From contig CAIKUQ010000017.1 in the NCBI GenBank assembly GCA_903830655.1, positions 1-64,000 on the forward strand: a stretch of 64,000 nt of DNA, written 5' to 3'. Source of the stretch: an uncultured Actinomycetes bacterium (GTDB lineage Bacteria > Actinomycetota > Acidimicrobiia > Acidimicrobiales > RAAP-2). Below, piece by piece: positions 1 through 8,290 of the stretch; within the stretch, counting starts at the first letter, position 1, and each line of letters begins with the position of its first letter. The position numbers were made by a program, and so were the translations under genes. The notes beneath the pieces are model-generated. The model was given only the letters and a program-made list of their open reading frames with translations. It was not told the origin of the DNA and did not search any database.

Positions 1-914
1 GCTTCCCATGCGCAGTTGCGGTCAACCCCTCAACCAACACCGTCTACGTCGCCAACGCTGACGACAACTCGGTATCGGTCATTAACGGCATGACCAACAC
101 TGTTTCTTCCACGGTCTCAGTTGGGAGCTACCCAATCGCAGTTGCGGTCAACCCCTCAACCAACACCGTCTACGTCGCTAACAATTTCGAGTACTCGGTA
201 TCGGTCATTAATGGATCGACCAACACTGTTACCGCTACGGTCTCAGTTGGGAGCATCCCAAGCGCAGTTGCGGTCAACCCCTCAACCAACACCGTCTACG
301 TCGCTAACTATGCCGACAAATCTGTGTCGGTCATTAACGGCTCGATCCTTCCCTCAGCTCCCCCGGTCAACGCGTCGTCAGCATCCCACGGCAGTGTGCA
401 GATCTCGTGGAGCCCACCGAGTATCGGGGCAAACATAAGTTTCTACTGCGTGAGCGTTGCTCCTCGCTCAGGCTCAGCCAAAGTCATCTACGTTCCCGCT
501 AGCCAACTGAACACCACAATCACCGGTCTCACCAACGGCATCACCTACTCGGTCACCGTCACTGCTGTGAGTAGCCTCGGGGCGGGATCTCCGTCGAGCC
601 CTGTTAGATTGACTCCTCGAACCGTGCCGACAGCTCCAGGGAGCCCGAAGGCTACGGCAGGCACCAAGAAGGTGACCCTCAGCTGGAGCGTACCGAGATC
701 CAACGGTGGCAGCCCCGTCACCGGTTACCGGGTCTACATTGGCACGAAGGCCGGACATGAATCGTCAACACCAATGAACGCCAACCTGGTCACTTCCCTC
801 AGCTACATCGCCAGCTCGCTCACCAAGGGGAAAAAGTACTATTTCGTCATCAAGGCCGTGAATGCAGCGGGAATGAGCCTCGGCTCGGTCGAGGTCTCAG
901 CAACGGCAAAGTAG
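1..914 (+). CDS. Surface/secreted protein, YVTN repeats plus two fibronectin type III domains (5' partial)
   Basis: The frame is open from the window edge, so the N-terminus and any signal peptide lie upstream. The visible 303 residues begin with YVTN-type beta-propeller repeats of 42 residues carrying VAVNPSTNTVYVAN. Two fibronectin type III domains follow (about residues 115-205 and 208-303, with SVQISWSPP and KVTLSWSVP strands). The protein probably acts outside the cell in adhesion or matrix binding, a role inferred from domain types only. There is no sortase motif or C-terminal membrane segment. Domain calls are firm; function is unknown. Confidence 0.85.
   Translation, partial: FPCAVAVNPSTNTVYVANADDNSVSVINGMTNTVSSTVSVGSYPIAVAVNPSTNTVYVANNFEYSVSVINGSTNTVTATVSVGSIPSAVAVNPSTNTVYVANYADKSVSVINGSILPSAPPVNASSASHGSVQISWSPPSIGANISFYCVSVAPRSGSAKVIYVPASQLNTTITGLTNGITYSVTVTAVSSLGAGSPSSPVRLTPRTVPTAPGSPKATAGTKKVTLSWSVPRSNGGSPVTGYRVYIGTKAGHESSTPMNANLVTSLSYIASSLTKGKKYYFVIKAVNAAGMSLGSVEVSATAK
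12..355 (+). repeat. 126-bp in-frame tandem repeats encoding YVTN units
   Basis: Units begin at 12, 138 and 264, exactly 126 bp apart (42 codons). The first 40 bases of each unit are identical and the remainder is partly diverged; the third unit is incomplete where the fibronectin domains begin. More copies may lie upstream of the window. Confidence 0.9.
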
Positions 915-1069
915 AAGTGACTTCCACAAGAGACCTCTTACCCCATCAAGAAATTTGGGGCCACAAAGTGGGGCTCCTCAGGTGCAGTGGCCTTGGGCCA
1001 ATCTAGAGGAGTGGTGCTGAAGTTATGCTGGGGGCGAAGTGTTTGCTGGATGAGAGAAACTCCAGTATT

Positions 1070-1141
1070 GCTCCCGTAGCTCAGGGGATAGAGCATCGGT
1101 TTCCTAAACCGTGAGCGCAGGTTCGAATCCTGCCGGGGGCA
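1070..1141 (+). tRNA. tRNA-Arg(CCT)
   Basis: A full cloverleaf can be drawn. The acceptor stem is GCTCCCG with CGGGGGC, the anticodon loop is TTCCTAA with anticodon CCT (reads AGG), and the T arm is GCAGG-TTCGAAT-CCTGC. The outermost anticodon-stem pair is a T-T mismatch. The discriminator is A and CCA is not encoded. It ends 16 bases before the next gene. Confidence 0.93.
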
Positions 1142-1157
1142 CGAGAGGTGGGCCGGT

Positions 1158-2039
1158 ATGACAGTCAATTTAGTGCTCGCCCTCCTGTTTGGAGTCCTCA
1201 CCGCCACGGTCAATGCCATTTCCGTTATCGCCCAGCACATTGCGAGCAGTCGATTACCAAGCACCGGAAGAGGATGGCGCTTTGTGCTCGACCTAGCGAG
1301 ACAACCCCTGTGGCTTCTTGGTGGGCTAGCACTATTTGGCTCTTTGGTCTTTCAAGCCCTGGCACTCCATTTTGGCCCCATTGGCCTGGTGCAGCCATTA
1401 TTGATTAGTGAGCTAGTTCTGGCCTTGCTCATTCGCTGGCTTTGGCTGCATCAGCCGGTACGGATGATCACAATCATTTCGTCGGTGATCACGACGGCAC
1501 TGCTCACCTTGTTTATTATCTTCGCCTCTCCCAGCAGCGGCCAGGAAAAGTCCTCGGCTTCCCTGTGGGTGATCACTCTGGCCGTATCCTCCCTTGTTAT
1601 AGCGGGGCTTATTTTTGGCGCGCGTAGTGGTTCAGTCCGTCGTCGTGCTGGATTGTTTGGCATCGCCACTGCAATTGCCTGGGCCTTAGAAGCGGTTTTT
1701 ATAAAAGTACTCACGGACAGCATCACGACCTTTGGCTATGTCGGAACAGTGTCCCATTGGCCCCTCTACGCATTCATTCTGTGTGGTGGAGTTGGGCTCT
1801 ACTGCGAGCAGGCTGCTCTGCACGTTGGGCCGTTGAGTGTCTCGCAACCCTTTATTGTGATTGTTGACCCCCTCGTGAGCGTTCTTCTGGGAGTCGTCCT
1901 CTTTGCCGAGCGCTGGCGCGGGGGACCCTCTCACCTCATTGCCGGAGTGGTAATTTTGATGGCCATTTCGGTGAGTGCTTGGGTCCTGATTGTTACCGGC
2001 CCCGAATCCATGACCGCCCACACTCCTGAGGTCCATTAA
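1158..2039 (+). CDS. DMT-superfamily (EamA-like) membrane permease
   Basis: The 293-residue protein is almost entirely hydrophobic, with about nine or ten membrane segments in two similar halves, the layout of drug/metabolite transporters. The start has a GAGGTGG Shine-Dalgarno just after tRNA-Arg. The second half contains the family-like segment ALHVGPLSVSQPFIVIVDPL. The substrate cannot be told; relatives include metabolite exporters and NIPA-like magnesium transporters. A short hairpin with a T run follows the stop codon. Confidence 0.7.
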   Translation: MTVNLVLALLFGVLTATVNAISVIAQHIASSRLPSTGRGWRFVLDLARQPLWLLGGLALFGSLVFQALALHFGPIGLVQPLLISELVLALLIRWLWLHQPVRMITIISSVITTALLTLFIIFASPSSGQEKSSASLWVITLAVSSLVIAGLIFGARSGSVRRRAGLFGIATAIAWALEAVFIKVLTDSITTFGYVGTVSHWPLYAFILCGGVGLYCEQAALHVGPLSVSQPFIVIVDPLVSVLLGVVLFAERWRGGPSHLIAGVVILMAISVSAWVLIVTGPESMTAHTPEVH

Positions 2040-2055
2040 AAGGGGCCACCTTTTT
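2038..2055 (+). terminator. Weak intrinsic terminator after the DMT permease
   Basis: AAAAGG, a five-base loop, then CCTTTT and one more T. The 6-bp stem starts inside the stop codon. A GC-rich stretch with two copies of GGGCGGCCCC (2061 and 2078) follows. Confidence 0.45.
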
Positions 2056-2164
2056 CAGGCGGGCGGCCCCGGGCACTGGGCGGCCCCAGGGACCGGACGG
2101 CCAAAATCCCAGAATTGGCGACCATTGTGAATTAAAGATTTTGGCCCAGAATCTATAAAACCCC

Positions 2165-2193
2165 TTGAAATCGCAATTCACCTTCGCTATGCT
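2165..2193 (+). promoter_or_regulatory. Promoter of the nrdAB operon
   Basis: TTGAAA at 2165-2170 and TATGCT at 2188-2193 are 17 bp apart, a good primary sigma factor promoter. Transcription would start near 2200, leaving a leader of about 58 bases. The first NrdR-type box overlaps the -10 element. Confidence 0.7.
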
Positions 2194-2204
2194 CTATCTA
2201 GTAG
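2189..2204 (+). promoter_or_regulatory. Putative NrdR box 1 (overlaps -10)
   Basis: This 16-bp site matches 10 of 16 positions of the NrdR consensus acaCwAtATaTwGtgt as I remember it. It lies exactly 31 bp upstream (start to start) of the stronger box 2, the usual spacing of paired NrdR sites. On its own it would be unconvincing. Confidence 0.45.
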
Positions 2205-2219
2205 TTCAGGGACTACAAA

Positions 2220-2235
2220 CCACAACATCTTGTGG
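2220..2235 (+). promoter_or_regulatory. Putative NrdR box 2
   Basis: CCACAACATCTTGTGG is the core of a perfect 8-bp inverted repeat (2218-2237) and matches 12 of 16 consensus positions, including the CACwA...TwGTG arms. It lies in the leader just before nrdA. NrdR would repress the operon when dNTP or ATP levels are high (known for the family). No nrdR gene is in this window. Confidence 0.65.
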
Positions 2236-2257
2236 TTGAGGCAGAAGCGAGACAAAA

Positions 2258-4669
2258 ATGACCTTAATTGACGACCCCAAAGAGACCTTGGTTCAAGCCG
2301 AGAACGTAATGCGCGTTATGAAGCGCAGCGGCAAGCTCGAACCAGTTGACGTAAACAAGATTGTTAAGGCGATTGCCCGCAGTGCCGCCGGCCTGCCCGG
2401 TGTTGACCCCATGCGCATTGCAACGCGCACCATCGCAGGTTTGCGTGACGGTTCAACCAGTCTCGAACTCGACGAGTTATCCATCCGCACCGCCGCGGGA
2501 CTGATCTCTGAAGAGCCCAACTACTCGCGCCTCGCTGCTCGCCTCCTTTCGACGGTGATTGATAAAGAGATTCGCAACCAGGACATTCACTCCTTCTCTC
2601 AGTCAGTTCGTCACGGATTTGATGTCGGCATCATCGCCGAAGAGACGTACAACTTTGTACAAGCTCACCGTCGCAAACTCGACGACGCCATCAACTTCGA
2701 CAACGACCTGTTGTTTGAGTTCTTCGGACTCCGCACCGTGTACGACCGGTACTTGCTCCGTCACCCGGACACTCGCGCAATTATTGAAACCCCGCAGTAC
2801 TTCATGCTGCGCGTCGCTACCGGTTTGGCCGAGACCCCGGAAGAAGCCATTGAGCTCTACCGCTTAATCTCAGCTCTGGACTACCTGCCGTCAAGCCCGA
2901 CGTTGTTTAACGCTGGTACTAACCACCCGCAGATGTCCTCTTGCTACTTGCTCGACTCACCGCAGGACAGCTTGGAGTCGATCTACGACCGCTACTCACA
3001 GATTGCCCAGCTATCCAAGTTCGCCGGCGGTATTGGCGTCGCCTACCACCGCGTTCGCGCTCAGGGATCATTGATCAAGGGAACCAACGGGCTCTCCAAT
3101 GGTGTTGTGCCATGGTTGAAGACTCTGGACACCTCGGTCGCTGCTGTGAACCAGGGTGGACGACGTAAGGGTGCCGCCTGTGTTTACCTCGAGTCCTGGC
3201 ACTCTGACATCGAAGATTTCCTCGACATGCGTGAGAACACCGGTGACGAAGCACGTCGTGCTCGCACGATCAACCTAGCTAACTGGATCCCCGACCTCTT
3301 CATGAAGCGCGTTGAGGCCGATGGTATGTGGTCGCTCTTTGACCCCAAGAAGGTTCCTGCCTTCACCGACCTCTATGGTCCAGAGTTCGAAGCCGCGTAC
3401 GAAAAGGCCGAAGCCGAAGGCTTGTATGAGCGTCAGATTCAAGCTCGCGCGCTCTACGGCCGCATGATGCGCACCTTGGCTCAGACCGGTAACGGCTGGA
3501 TGACCTTTAAGGACCGCTCGAACCTGCTTTGCAACCAGACCGGTAAAAACGGCGGCACGGTTCACCTCTCCAACCTTTGCACCGAAATCCTGGAAGTGAC
3601 CAATAATGACGAGACTGCAGTCTGCAACTTGGGCTCAATAAATCTCGGCCAGTTCGTGAAAGACGGCGTCGTTGACTTCGAGCGTTTGGGCTCAGTGGCT
3701 CGCTCCGCAGTGACCTTCCTGGACCGCGTTATTGACATCAACTACTACCCAATTCCTGGCGCGAAGATGTCCAACAACCGTTGGCGTCCGGTCGGTCTTG
3801 GCGTCATGGGTATTCAAGATGCGTTCTTCAAGCTCCGCCTTCCATTCGAGTCAGACGAAGCGATTGCGATGACCAAGCGCTTCGCCGAGGAGATTTACTT
3901 CAACGCACTGTGGCGCTCAACGGAGCTGGCTGAGGCTTCGGGTAAGTTCCCCGCCTTTGACGAGACCCGTACCGCCGATGGTCACCTGCAATTTGACCTC
4001 TGGGGAGTCACCCCTAGCGACCCCGCTCGCTGGGAAACTCTTCGTGAGCGCATCACCAAGTTTGGTCTGCGCAACTCATTGATGATTGCTATCGCCCCAA
4101 CTTCGACGATTGCTTCAATCGCTGGTTGTTACGAGACCATCGAGCCACAGGTTTCCAACCTGTTCAAGCGCGAAACCTTGTCGGGGGAGTTCATCCAGAT
4201 CAACGGCTACCTCGTACGCGACCTACAGGCTCGAGGCCTCTGGACCGAAGAGGTTCGTGGCGCCATCCGCCGTGCCGAGGGTTCAATCCAGGACATCGCG
4301 GTAATCCCACAGGAAATCAAAGACCTCTACAAGACCGCTTGGGAGATTGCTCAGAAGTCGTTGATTGACCACGCTGTGGCGCGTGGACCTTTCGTGGATC
4401 AGAGCCAGTCGCTCAACCTTTTTGTTGAGTCACCCAATATTGGAAAGCTTTCCTCGATGTACATGTACGCGTGGCAGCAGGGCGTTAAGACGACCTACTA
4501 CTTACGTTCACGTCCAGCGACACGCATTATGCAGACCAACAATGACGGTGCGGCTGCAGTTGCTCCAACGCCAGTATCTGCACCAGCTCCAGAGAAGAAA
4601 ATATTTACCGATGAAGAGGCACTCGCCTGTTCACTTGAAAACCCAGAAGTGTGTGAGGCATGCCAATGA
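2258..4669 (+). CDS. nrdA: Ribonucleoside-diphosphate reductase, large (alpha) subunit, class I
   Basis: The enzyme reduces ribonucleoside diphosphates to deoxyribonucleotides together with NrdB. An N-terminal ATP-cone domain (about residues 15-105) is present, so allosteric activity control by ATP/dATP is expected. Catalytic features are visible: a disulfide-forming Cys near residue 229 (SSCYLLD) and its partner near 456 (AVCNLG), the NLCTEI loop with the thiyl Cys near 441, and the Tyr pair of the radical path near 746 (KTTYYLRS). The C-terminus ends in CEAC, the mobile Cys pair that accepts electrons from thioredoxin or glutaredoxin. Its 803 residues are normal length. Confidence 0.97.
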   Translation: MTLIDDPKETLVQAENVMRVMKRSGKLEPVDVNKIVKAIARSAAGLPGVDPMRIATRTIAGLRDGSTSLELDELSIRTAAGLISEEPNYSRLAARLLSTVIDKEIRNQDIHSFSQSVRHGFDVGIIAEETYNFVQAHRRKLDDAINFDNDLLFEFFGLRTVYDRYLLRHPDTRAIIETPQYFMLRVATGLAETPEEAIELYRLISALDYLPSSPTLFNAGTNHPQMSSCYLLDSPQDSLESIYDRYSQIAQLSKFAGGIGVAYHRVRAQGSLIKGTNGLSNGVVPWLKTLDTSVAAVNQGGRRKGAACVYLESWHSDIEDFLDMRENTGDEARRARTINLANWIPDLFMKRVEADGMWSLFDPKKVPAFTDLYGPEFEAAYEKAEAEGLYERQIQARALYGRMMRTLAQTGNGWMTFKDRSNLLCNQTGKNGGTVHLSNLCTEILEVTNNDETAVCNLGSINLGQFVKDGVVDFERLGSVARSAVTFLDRVIDINYYPIPGAKMSNNRWRPVGLGVMGIQDAFFKLRLPFESDEAIAMTKRFAEEIYFNALWRSTELAEASGKFPAFDETRTADGHLQFDLWGVTPSDPARWETLRERITKFGLRNSLMIAIAPTSTIASIAGCYETIEPQVSNLFKRETLSGEFIQINGYLVRDLQARGLWTEEVRGAIRRAEGSIQDIAVIPQEIKDLYKTAWEIAQKSLIDHAVARGPFVDQSQSLNLFVESPNIGKLSSMYMYAWQQGVKTTYYLRSRPATRIMQTNNDGAAAVAPTPVSAPAPEKKIFTDEEALACSLENPEVCEACQ

Positions 4670-5700
4670 CATTTGTTGAAGACAAAATAACCACCACCCA
4701 CTCAATCTTGGACCCAGGCATGGACCTGACTTTGCGTCCAATGCGATACCCCGAGTTCTACGAACGGTACCGTGACGCGATCAAGAACACCTGGGTCGTT
4801 GAAGAGATTGACTGGTCAGATGACATCGTGGACCTTCGGACCAAGATGTCACCAGAAGAGCAGCACCTAATCAAGCGCTTGGTGGCGTTCTTCGCTACCG
4901 GAGACTCGATTGTGTCCAACAACCTCGTACTGAACCTCTACAAGCACATCAACTCGCCCGAGGCTCGTTTGTACCTCTCGCGTCAGTTGTTCGAAGAAGC
5001 TCAGCACGTTCAGTTCTACCTAACGTTGCTCGATACCTACGTACCCGACCTCGATGAGCGCGCAGAGGCCTTCTCGGCCATTGAGCACATTCCATCAATC
5101 AAAGCCAAGGCAGAATTCTGCTTTAAGTGGATGAGCGAAATTAGCAAGCTCGATGAACTCAATACTCAAGAAGAGCGTCGCATTTTCATGATGAACCTCA
5201 TCTGCTTTGCGGCCTGCATTGAAGGAATGTTCTTCTTCGCTGCTTTTGCTTACGTGTACTACCTTCGGTCACTCGGCAAGCTCAACGGACTTGCCGCAGG
5301 AACCAACTGGGTCTTCCGCGACGAGAGTGGTCACATGGACTTTGCCTTTGCGGTCGTTGACGTTATTCGCCAGGAAGAGCCTTGGCTTTTCACCGAAGAC
5401 TTCGAGCGTGATGTGACCTCAATGATCCTCGAAGCCATCGAGTGTGAGATGGCCTTCACCGATGACGTAATCAATGAGGGTGTTACCGGACTGCCTAAGG
5501 CCCACATCCGTCAGTACCTTGAGTTTGTGGCTGATCAGCGCCTCGTGCGTCTGGGCATCAAGCCTCACTTTGGCACTAAGAACCCATTGGACTTCATGAT
5601 GCTTCAGGATGTTGCTGAGCACACGAACTTCTTCGAGCGCACAGTTTCGGCCTACCAAGTAGCTGTCGCGGGTGACGTGAGTTTTGGAGAAACCTTCTAA
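4666..5700 (+). CDS. nrdB: Ribonucleoside-diphosphate reductase, small (beta) subunit
   Basis: NrdB houses the diiron-tyrosyl radical cofactor used by NrdA. Iron ligands are visible in FEEAQHVQFY, CIEGMFFFA and RDESGHMDFA, and the Tyr of EAQHVQFY is at the radical-Tyr position (E-x2-H-x3-Y). I chose the ATG at 4666, which overlaps the nrdA stop as ATGA with GAGG seven bases upstream. An ATG at 4660 is in frame but only one base from that GAGG. A strong terminator follows. Confidence 0.96.
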   Translation: MTFVEDKITTTHSILDPGMDLTLRPMRYPEFYERYRDAIKNTWVVEEIDWSDDIVDLRTKMSPEEQHLIKRLVAFFATGDSIVSNNLVLNLYKHINSPEARLYLSRQLFEEAQHVQFYLTLLDTYVPDLDERAEAFSAIEHIPSIKAKAEFCFKWMSEISKLDELNTQEERRIFMMNLICFAACIEGMFFFAAFAYVYYLRSLGKLNGLAAGTNWVFRDESGHMDFAFAVVDVIRQEEPWLFTEDFERDVTSMILEAIECEMAFTDDVINEGVTGLPKAHIRQYLEFVADQRLVRLGIKPHFGTKNPLDFMMLQDVAEHTNFFERTVSAYQVAVAGDVSFGETF

Positions 5701-5715
5701 GGGTTTACAACGAAG

Positions 5716-5752
5716 AGATGCCCGCGGCGTTTTACGCCGCGGGCATCTTTGT
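5716..5752 (+). terminator. Strong intrinsic terminator of nrdAB
   Basis: A perfect 13-bp stem (5717-5729 with 5735-5747, core CCCGCGGCG/CGCCGCGGG) with loop TTTTA is followed by TTTGTT. It faces the convergent gene ending at 5785. Confidence 0.93.
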
Positions 5753-5784
5753 TACTGCGCGCTTTACTATTGCCGACACGTGGC

Positions 5785-6075
5785 TTATAGGCCCTTTTCG
5801 TCCTTCACGCCTTCAAGAATCTCGCGGAGCTGACGACCTTGTTCGCGCGGGTTACCCGAAACCTCGCCGATCTCTTCTCCTTCGACGGTCACATCGTCTC
5901 CAGGGGCGTACAGCGAGACCTTCAAGCCCTTACCGCGTTTTACCGCCAGTACGACCCAGGGCATACCGATCTCGGGGGTTTCGAAGGTGGCCATGATCTG
6001 GCCGGCCTGGCCCTCACCAATACTCCAACCGGGAGAGCGTGAGGCATCGACTATTCGCTGGAGTTCTGAATTCAT
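5785..6075 (-). CDS. Small conserved-type protein of unknown function
   Basis: I do not recognise this 96-residue protein. It has no membrane segment, signal peptide or Cys motif. The middle is beta-rich (MPWVVLAVKRGKGLKVSLYA) and the C-terminus is charged and probably helical. Coding status is supported by a TAAGTT -10 hexamer six bases before the ATG and by its place 32 bases downstream of the ybjQ-like gene on the same strand. Confidence 0.6.
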   Translation of the reverse strand: MNSELQRIVDASRSPGWSIGEGQAGQIMATFETPEIGMPWVVLAVKRGKGLKVSLYAPGDDVTVEGEEIGEVSGNPREQGRQLREILEGVKDEKGL

Positions 6076-6081
6076 GGTTCT

Positions 6082-6087
6082 AACTTA
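6082..6087 (-). promoter_or_regulatory. -10 element, leaderless gene at 6075
   Basis: TAAGTT on the minus strand, six bases before the ATG, with no Shine-Dalgarno sequence. Confidence 0.5.
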
Positions 6088-6107
6088 GGCGCAGAGTGTG
6101 AGGTTGG

Positions 6108-6428
6108 TTAGAGTTCTTCGATGATGACGGCAGTTCCATAGGCGAGAATCTCTTGGTAGGTGCCGTAAAGCTCATTGGAGTCGTATCGCATGCCAATAAC
6201 CGCGTTAGCTCCCTTAGCCTGGGCGGCTTCAATTAAGCGATCGAGGGCCTCATCACGGGTCTCTTGGAGTTGTCGGGTCATGCCGGCCAACTCCCCGCCA
6301 ACCAGGGCCTTAAAGCTGGCACCAATCTGTGCACCTACATTGCGCGTCCTCACGGTGAGGCCATTGACTTCTCCGATCACCTTGGTGATGCGAAACCCAG
6401 CAACATCATTTGTCGTTACGATCAACAT
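6108..6428 (-). CDS. YbjQ/UPF0145 family protein
   Basis: The protein of about 106 residues matches the YbjQ family: N-terminal MLIVTTNDVAGFRI, then GANAVIGMRYDS and a C-terminal AYGTAVIIEEL strand. Members form compact oligomers of uncertain function and are sometimes called heavy-metal-binding. I chose the ATG at 6428 because GGAGG sits six bases upstream; the ATG at 6440 would contain the ribosome binding site within the reading frame. Confidence 0.88.
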   Translation of the reverse strand: MLIVTTNDVAGFRITKVIGEVNGLTVRTRNVGAQIGASFKALVGGELAGMTRQLQETRDEALDRLIEAAQAKGANAVIGMRYDSNELYGTYQEILAYGTAVIIEEL

Positions 6429-6582
6429 ATGTTCCTCCATTGTGACTTGGACATAGCGTACCGGTGTTAAAGGCTTTCAGAGCATTACCATCGCGTAACC
6501 TCCCTGAGAAACAAATACTGGATTTTTTCGCAAGTTGTAGTTGAATTGCTTTAATTAGTTTTACGGGGGAGTGCGAATAACT

Positions 6583-8247
6583 ATGGCCGCCACACTGATC
6601 TTGCGAAATGGACGTGTCGCCTCCCCGAGCCACCCCAGCGGCTTCGCGCAAGCTCTCGCTATTGACGGCAGCACAATTATGGCGGTGGGTTCCGATGTGG
6701 AAATTGACGAGTTGCGATCGGAAAAAACTCGAGTCATTGACTTAAAGGGTCGGCTGGCATCTCCGGCTTTTGGTGATGCTCACGTGCACGCCATCTCGGG
6801 AGGGCTTGAGAGCCTGCGCTGCAATCTTTTAGGTCTACGAGACCGTCATGAGTATTTAGCGAAGATTGCTGATTGGTCTAAACAGCTTGGCCCTGATGAG
6901 TGGGTTCTTGGTGGGGGATGGGCCATGGAAGGTTTTCCTGGCGGAGTTCCCACCGCAGAAGAGCTCGACAGCGTTACGGGCGGCCGACCAGCCTTCTTGC
7001 CAAACCGCGATCACCACTCCGCTTGGGTGAACACCCGCGCTATTGAATTGGCGGGGATTACGAATTTGACACCGGATCCTTTTGATGGTCGCATCGAACG
7101 TGATGCCGCCGGTGAGGCAGTTGGCGCACTGCACGATGGGGCGATGGGCCTCGTGGCAAAGATCATGCCGCCGACCTCGCGTGAAGAGTTGGCCGATGGT
7201 CTGCGAGCAGCGCTCCAACGACTTCACTCCGAGGGCATCACACACTGGCAGGACGCTTGTATTGGCTACGCGGGCGAGTTAGGTATCAACGACACTTATG
7301 AGGCGTACATCCAAGCCGAGTCCGAAGGCTGGCTCACCGCTCGAGTCCGAGGTGCACTCTGGTGGGACCGAAGCGCTGGTACCTCTCAACTATCAACCCT
7401 CCAGAGCCGCCGCGAACGGGCGGGCGAGGGGCTCTTTCGCGCCACCAGTATCAAGATGATGATGGACGGGGTCTGCGAGACCTTCACCGCCGCCATGAGC
7501 CGCGCCTACGTCGGGTCGCCGGGAGCCAATGGCACCCATAAGGGCTCATTGTTTATTGATGGTGAAGAACTAAAGAGCATCGTAAAGACTTTGGACGACC
7601 AAGGCTTCCAAGTTCACTTTCACACCCTGGGTGACTTCGCGATTAGCACCGCCTTGGACGCAATTGAGAGCCTTCCAGAGGCTCGACGCCAAGTAGGACG
7701 CCACCACATGGCTCACTTGCAGTTCGTCAATCCCAAGGACGTTAAGCGATTTGGGCAGTTGGGCGTGGTCGCTAACTTCCAGCCCCTGTGGGCCATGCAC
7801 GACCCCCAGATGGATGATTTAACCCTGCCCTTTGTCGATGACGATATGGCGAACTGGCAGTATTCAATAAATACGCTGCAAAGTAATGGAGCTCGGGTCG
7901 CTTTTGGAAGTGACTGGCCAGTATCAAGCCCAAACCCAATTTATGAGATGCACGCCGCGGTAAATAGGACGGCGGCCCCAAAATATGGTCGGCCGGGGGA
8001 GCGAGAATGCACAGTTCCCTTCCGACCCGATGAGGCACTCACCATCTCTGAGGCGCTGGCGGCATTCACGCAAGGGGTGGCCTATGTAAACCGTGATGAG
8101 AACATTCTTGGAACCCTTGAAGTCGGCAAGCAGGCCGATGTCGTGGTGCTTAACCAAGATTTATTTTCAATTCCATCGTCCAGTATCGGCGATACCAGTG
8201 TTGATCTCACCGTTTCCAGCGGTGCCGTGGTCTTTGGGGATGAGTAA
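6583..8247 (+). CDS. Amidohydrolase family 3 protein (YtcJ-like)
   Basis: This is a metal-dependent hydrolase of about 554 residues, the usual YtcJ length. The HxH metal motif is in GDAHVHAIS (about residue 64). Later ligand regions are visible in HFHTLGD and in FGSDWPVSSPNPIYEM, the last being characteristic of YtcJ/LAF3-type enzymes. The substrate is unknown; relatives hydrolyse amides or carbamates. Start options are ATG at 6583 (chosen) and GTG at 6571; a GGGGGA tract lies at 6565. An amino-acid permease follows after 43 bases, suggesting an uptake-and-catabolism pair. Confidence 0.85.
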   Translation: MAATLILRNGRVASPSHPSGFAQALAIDGSTIMAVGSDVEIDELRSEKTRVIDLKGRLASPAFGDAHVHAISGGLESLRCNLLGLRDRHEYLAKIADWSKQLGPDEWVLGGGWAMEGFPGGVPTAEELDSVTGGRPAFLPNRDHHSAWVNTRAIELAGITNLTPDPFDGRIERDAAGEAVGALHDGAMGLVAKIMPPTSREELADGLRAALQRLHSEGITHWQDACIGYAGELGINDTYEAYIQAESEGWLTARVRGALWWDRSAGTSQLSTLQSRRERAGEGLFRATSIKMMMDGVCETFTAAMSRAYVGSPGANGTHKGSLFIDGEELKSIVKTLDDQGFQVHFHTLGDFAISTALDAIESLPEARRQVGRHHMAHLQFVNPKDVKRFGQLGVVANFQPLWAMHDPQMDDLTLPFVDDDMANWQYSINTLQSNGARVAFGSDWPVSSPNPIYEMHAAVNRTAAPKYGRPGERECTVPFRPDEALTISEALAAFTQGVAYVNRDENILGTLEVGKQADVVVLNQDLFSIPSSSIGDTSVDLTVSSGAVVFGDE

Positions 8248-8290
8248 TCGCCCAGAGTAAGTGCAGTAACTAATTGCCGAAGGGGGCAAG

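Noticed and set aside
2056-2100. GC-rich stretch with two GGGCGGCCCC copies as a second terminator or protein-binding array
   Set aside because: The two copies are direct, not inverted, no T run follows, and the pattern may be chance in GC-rich spacer.
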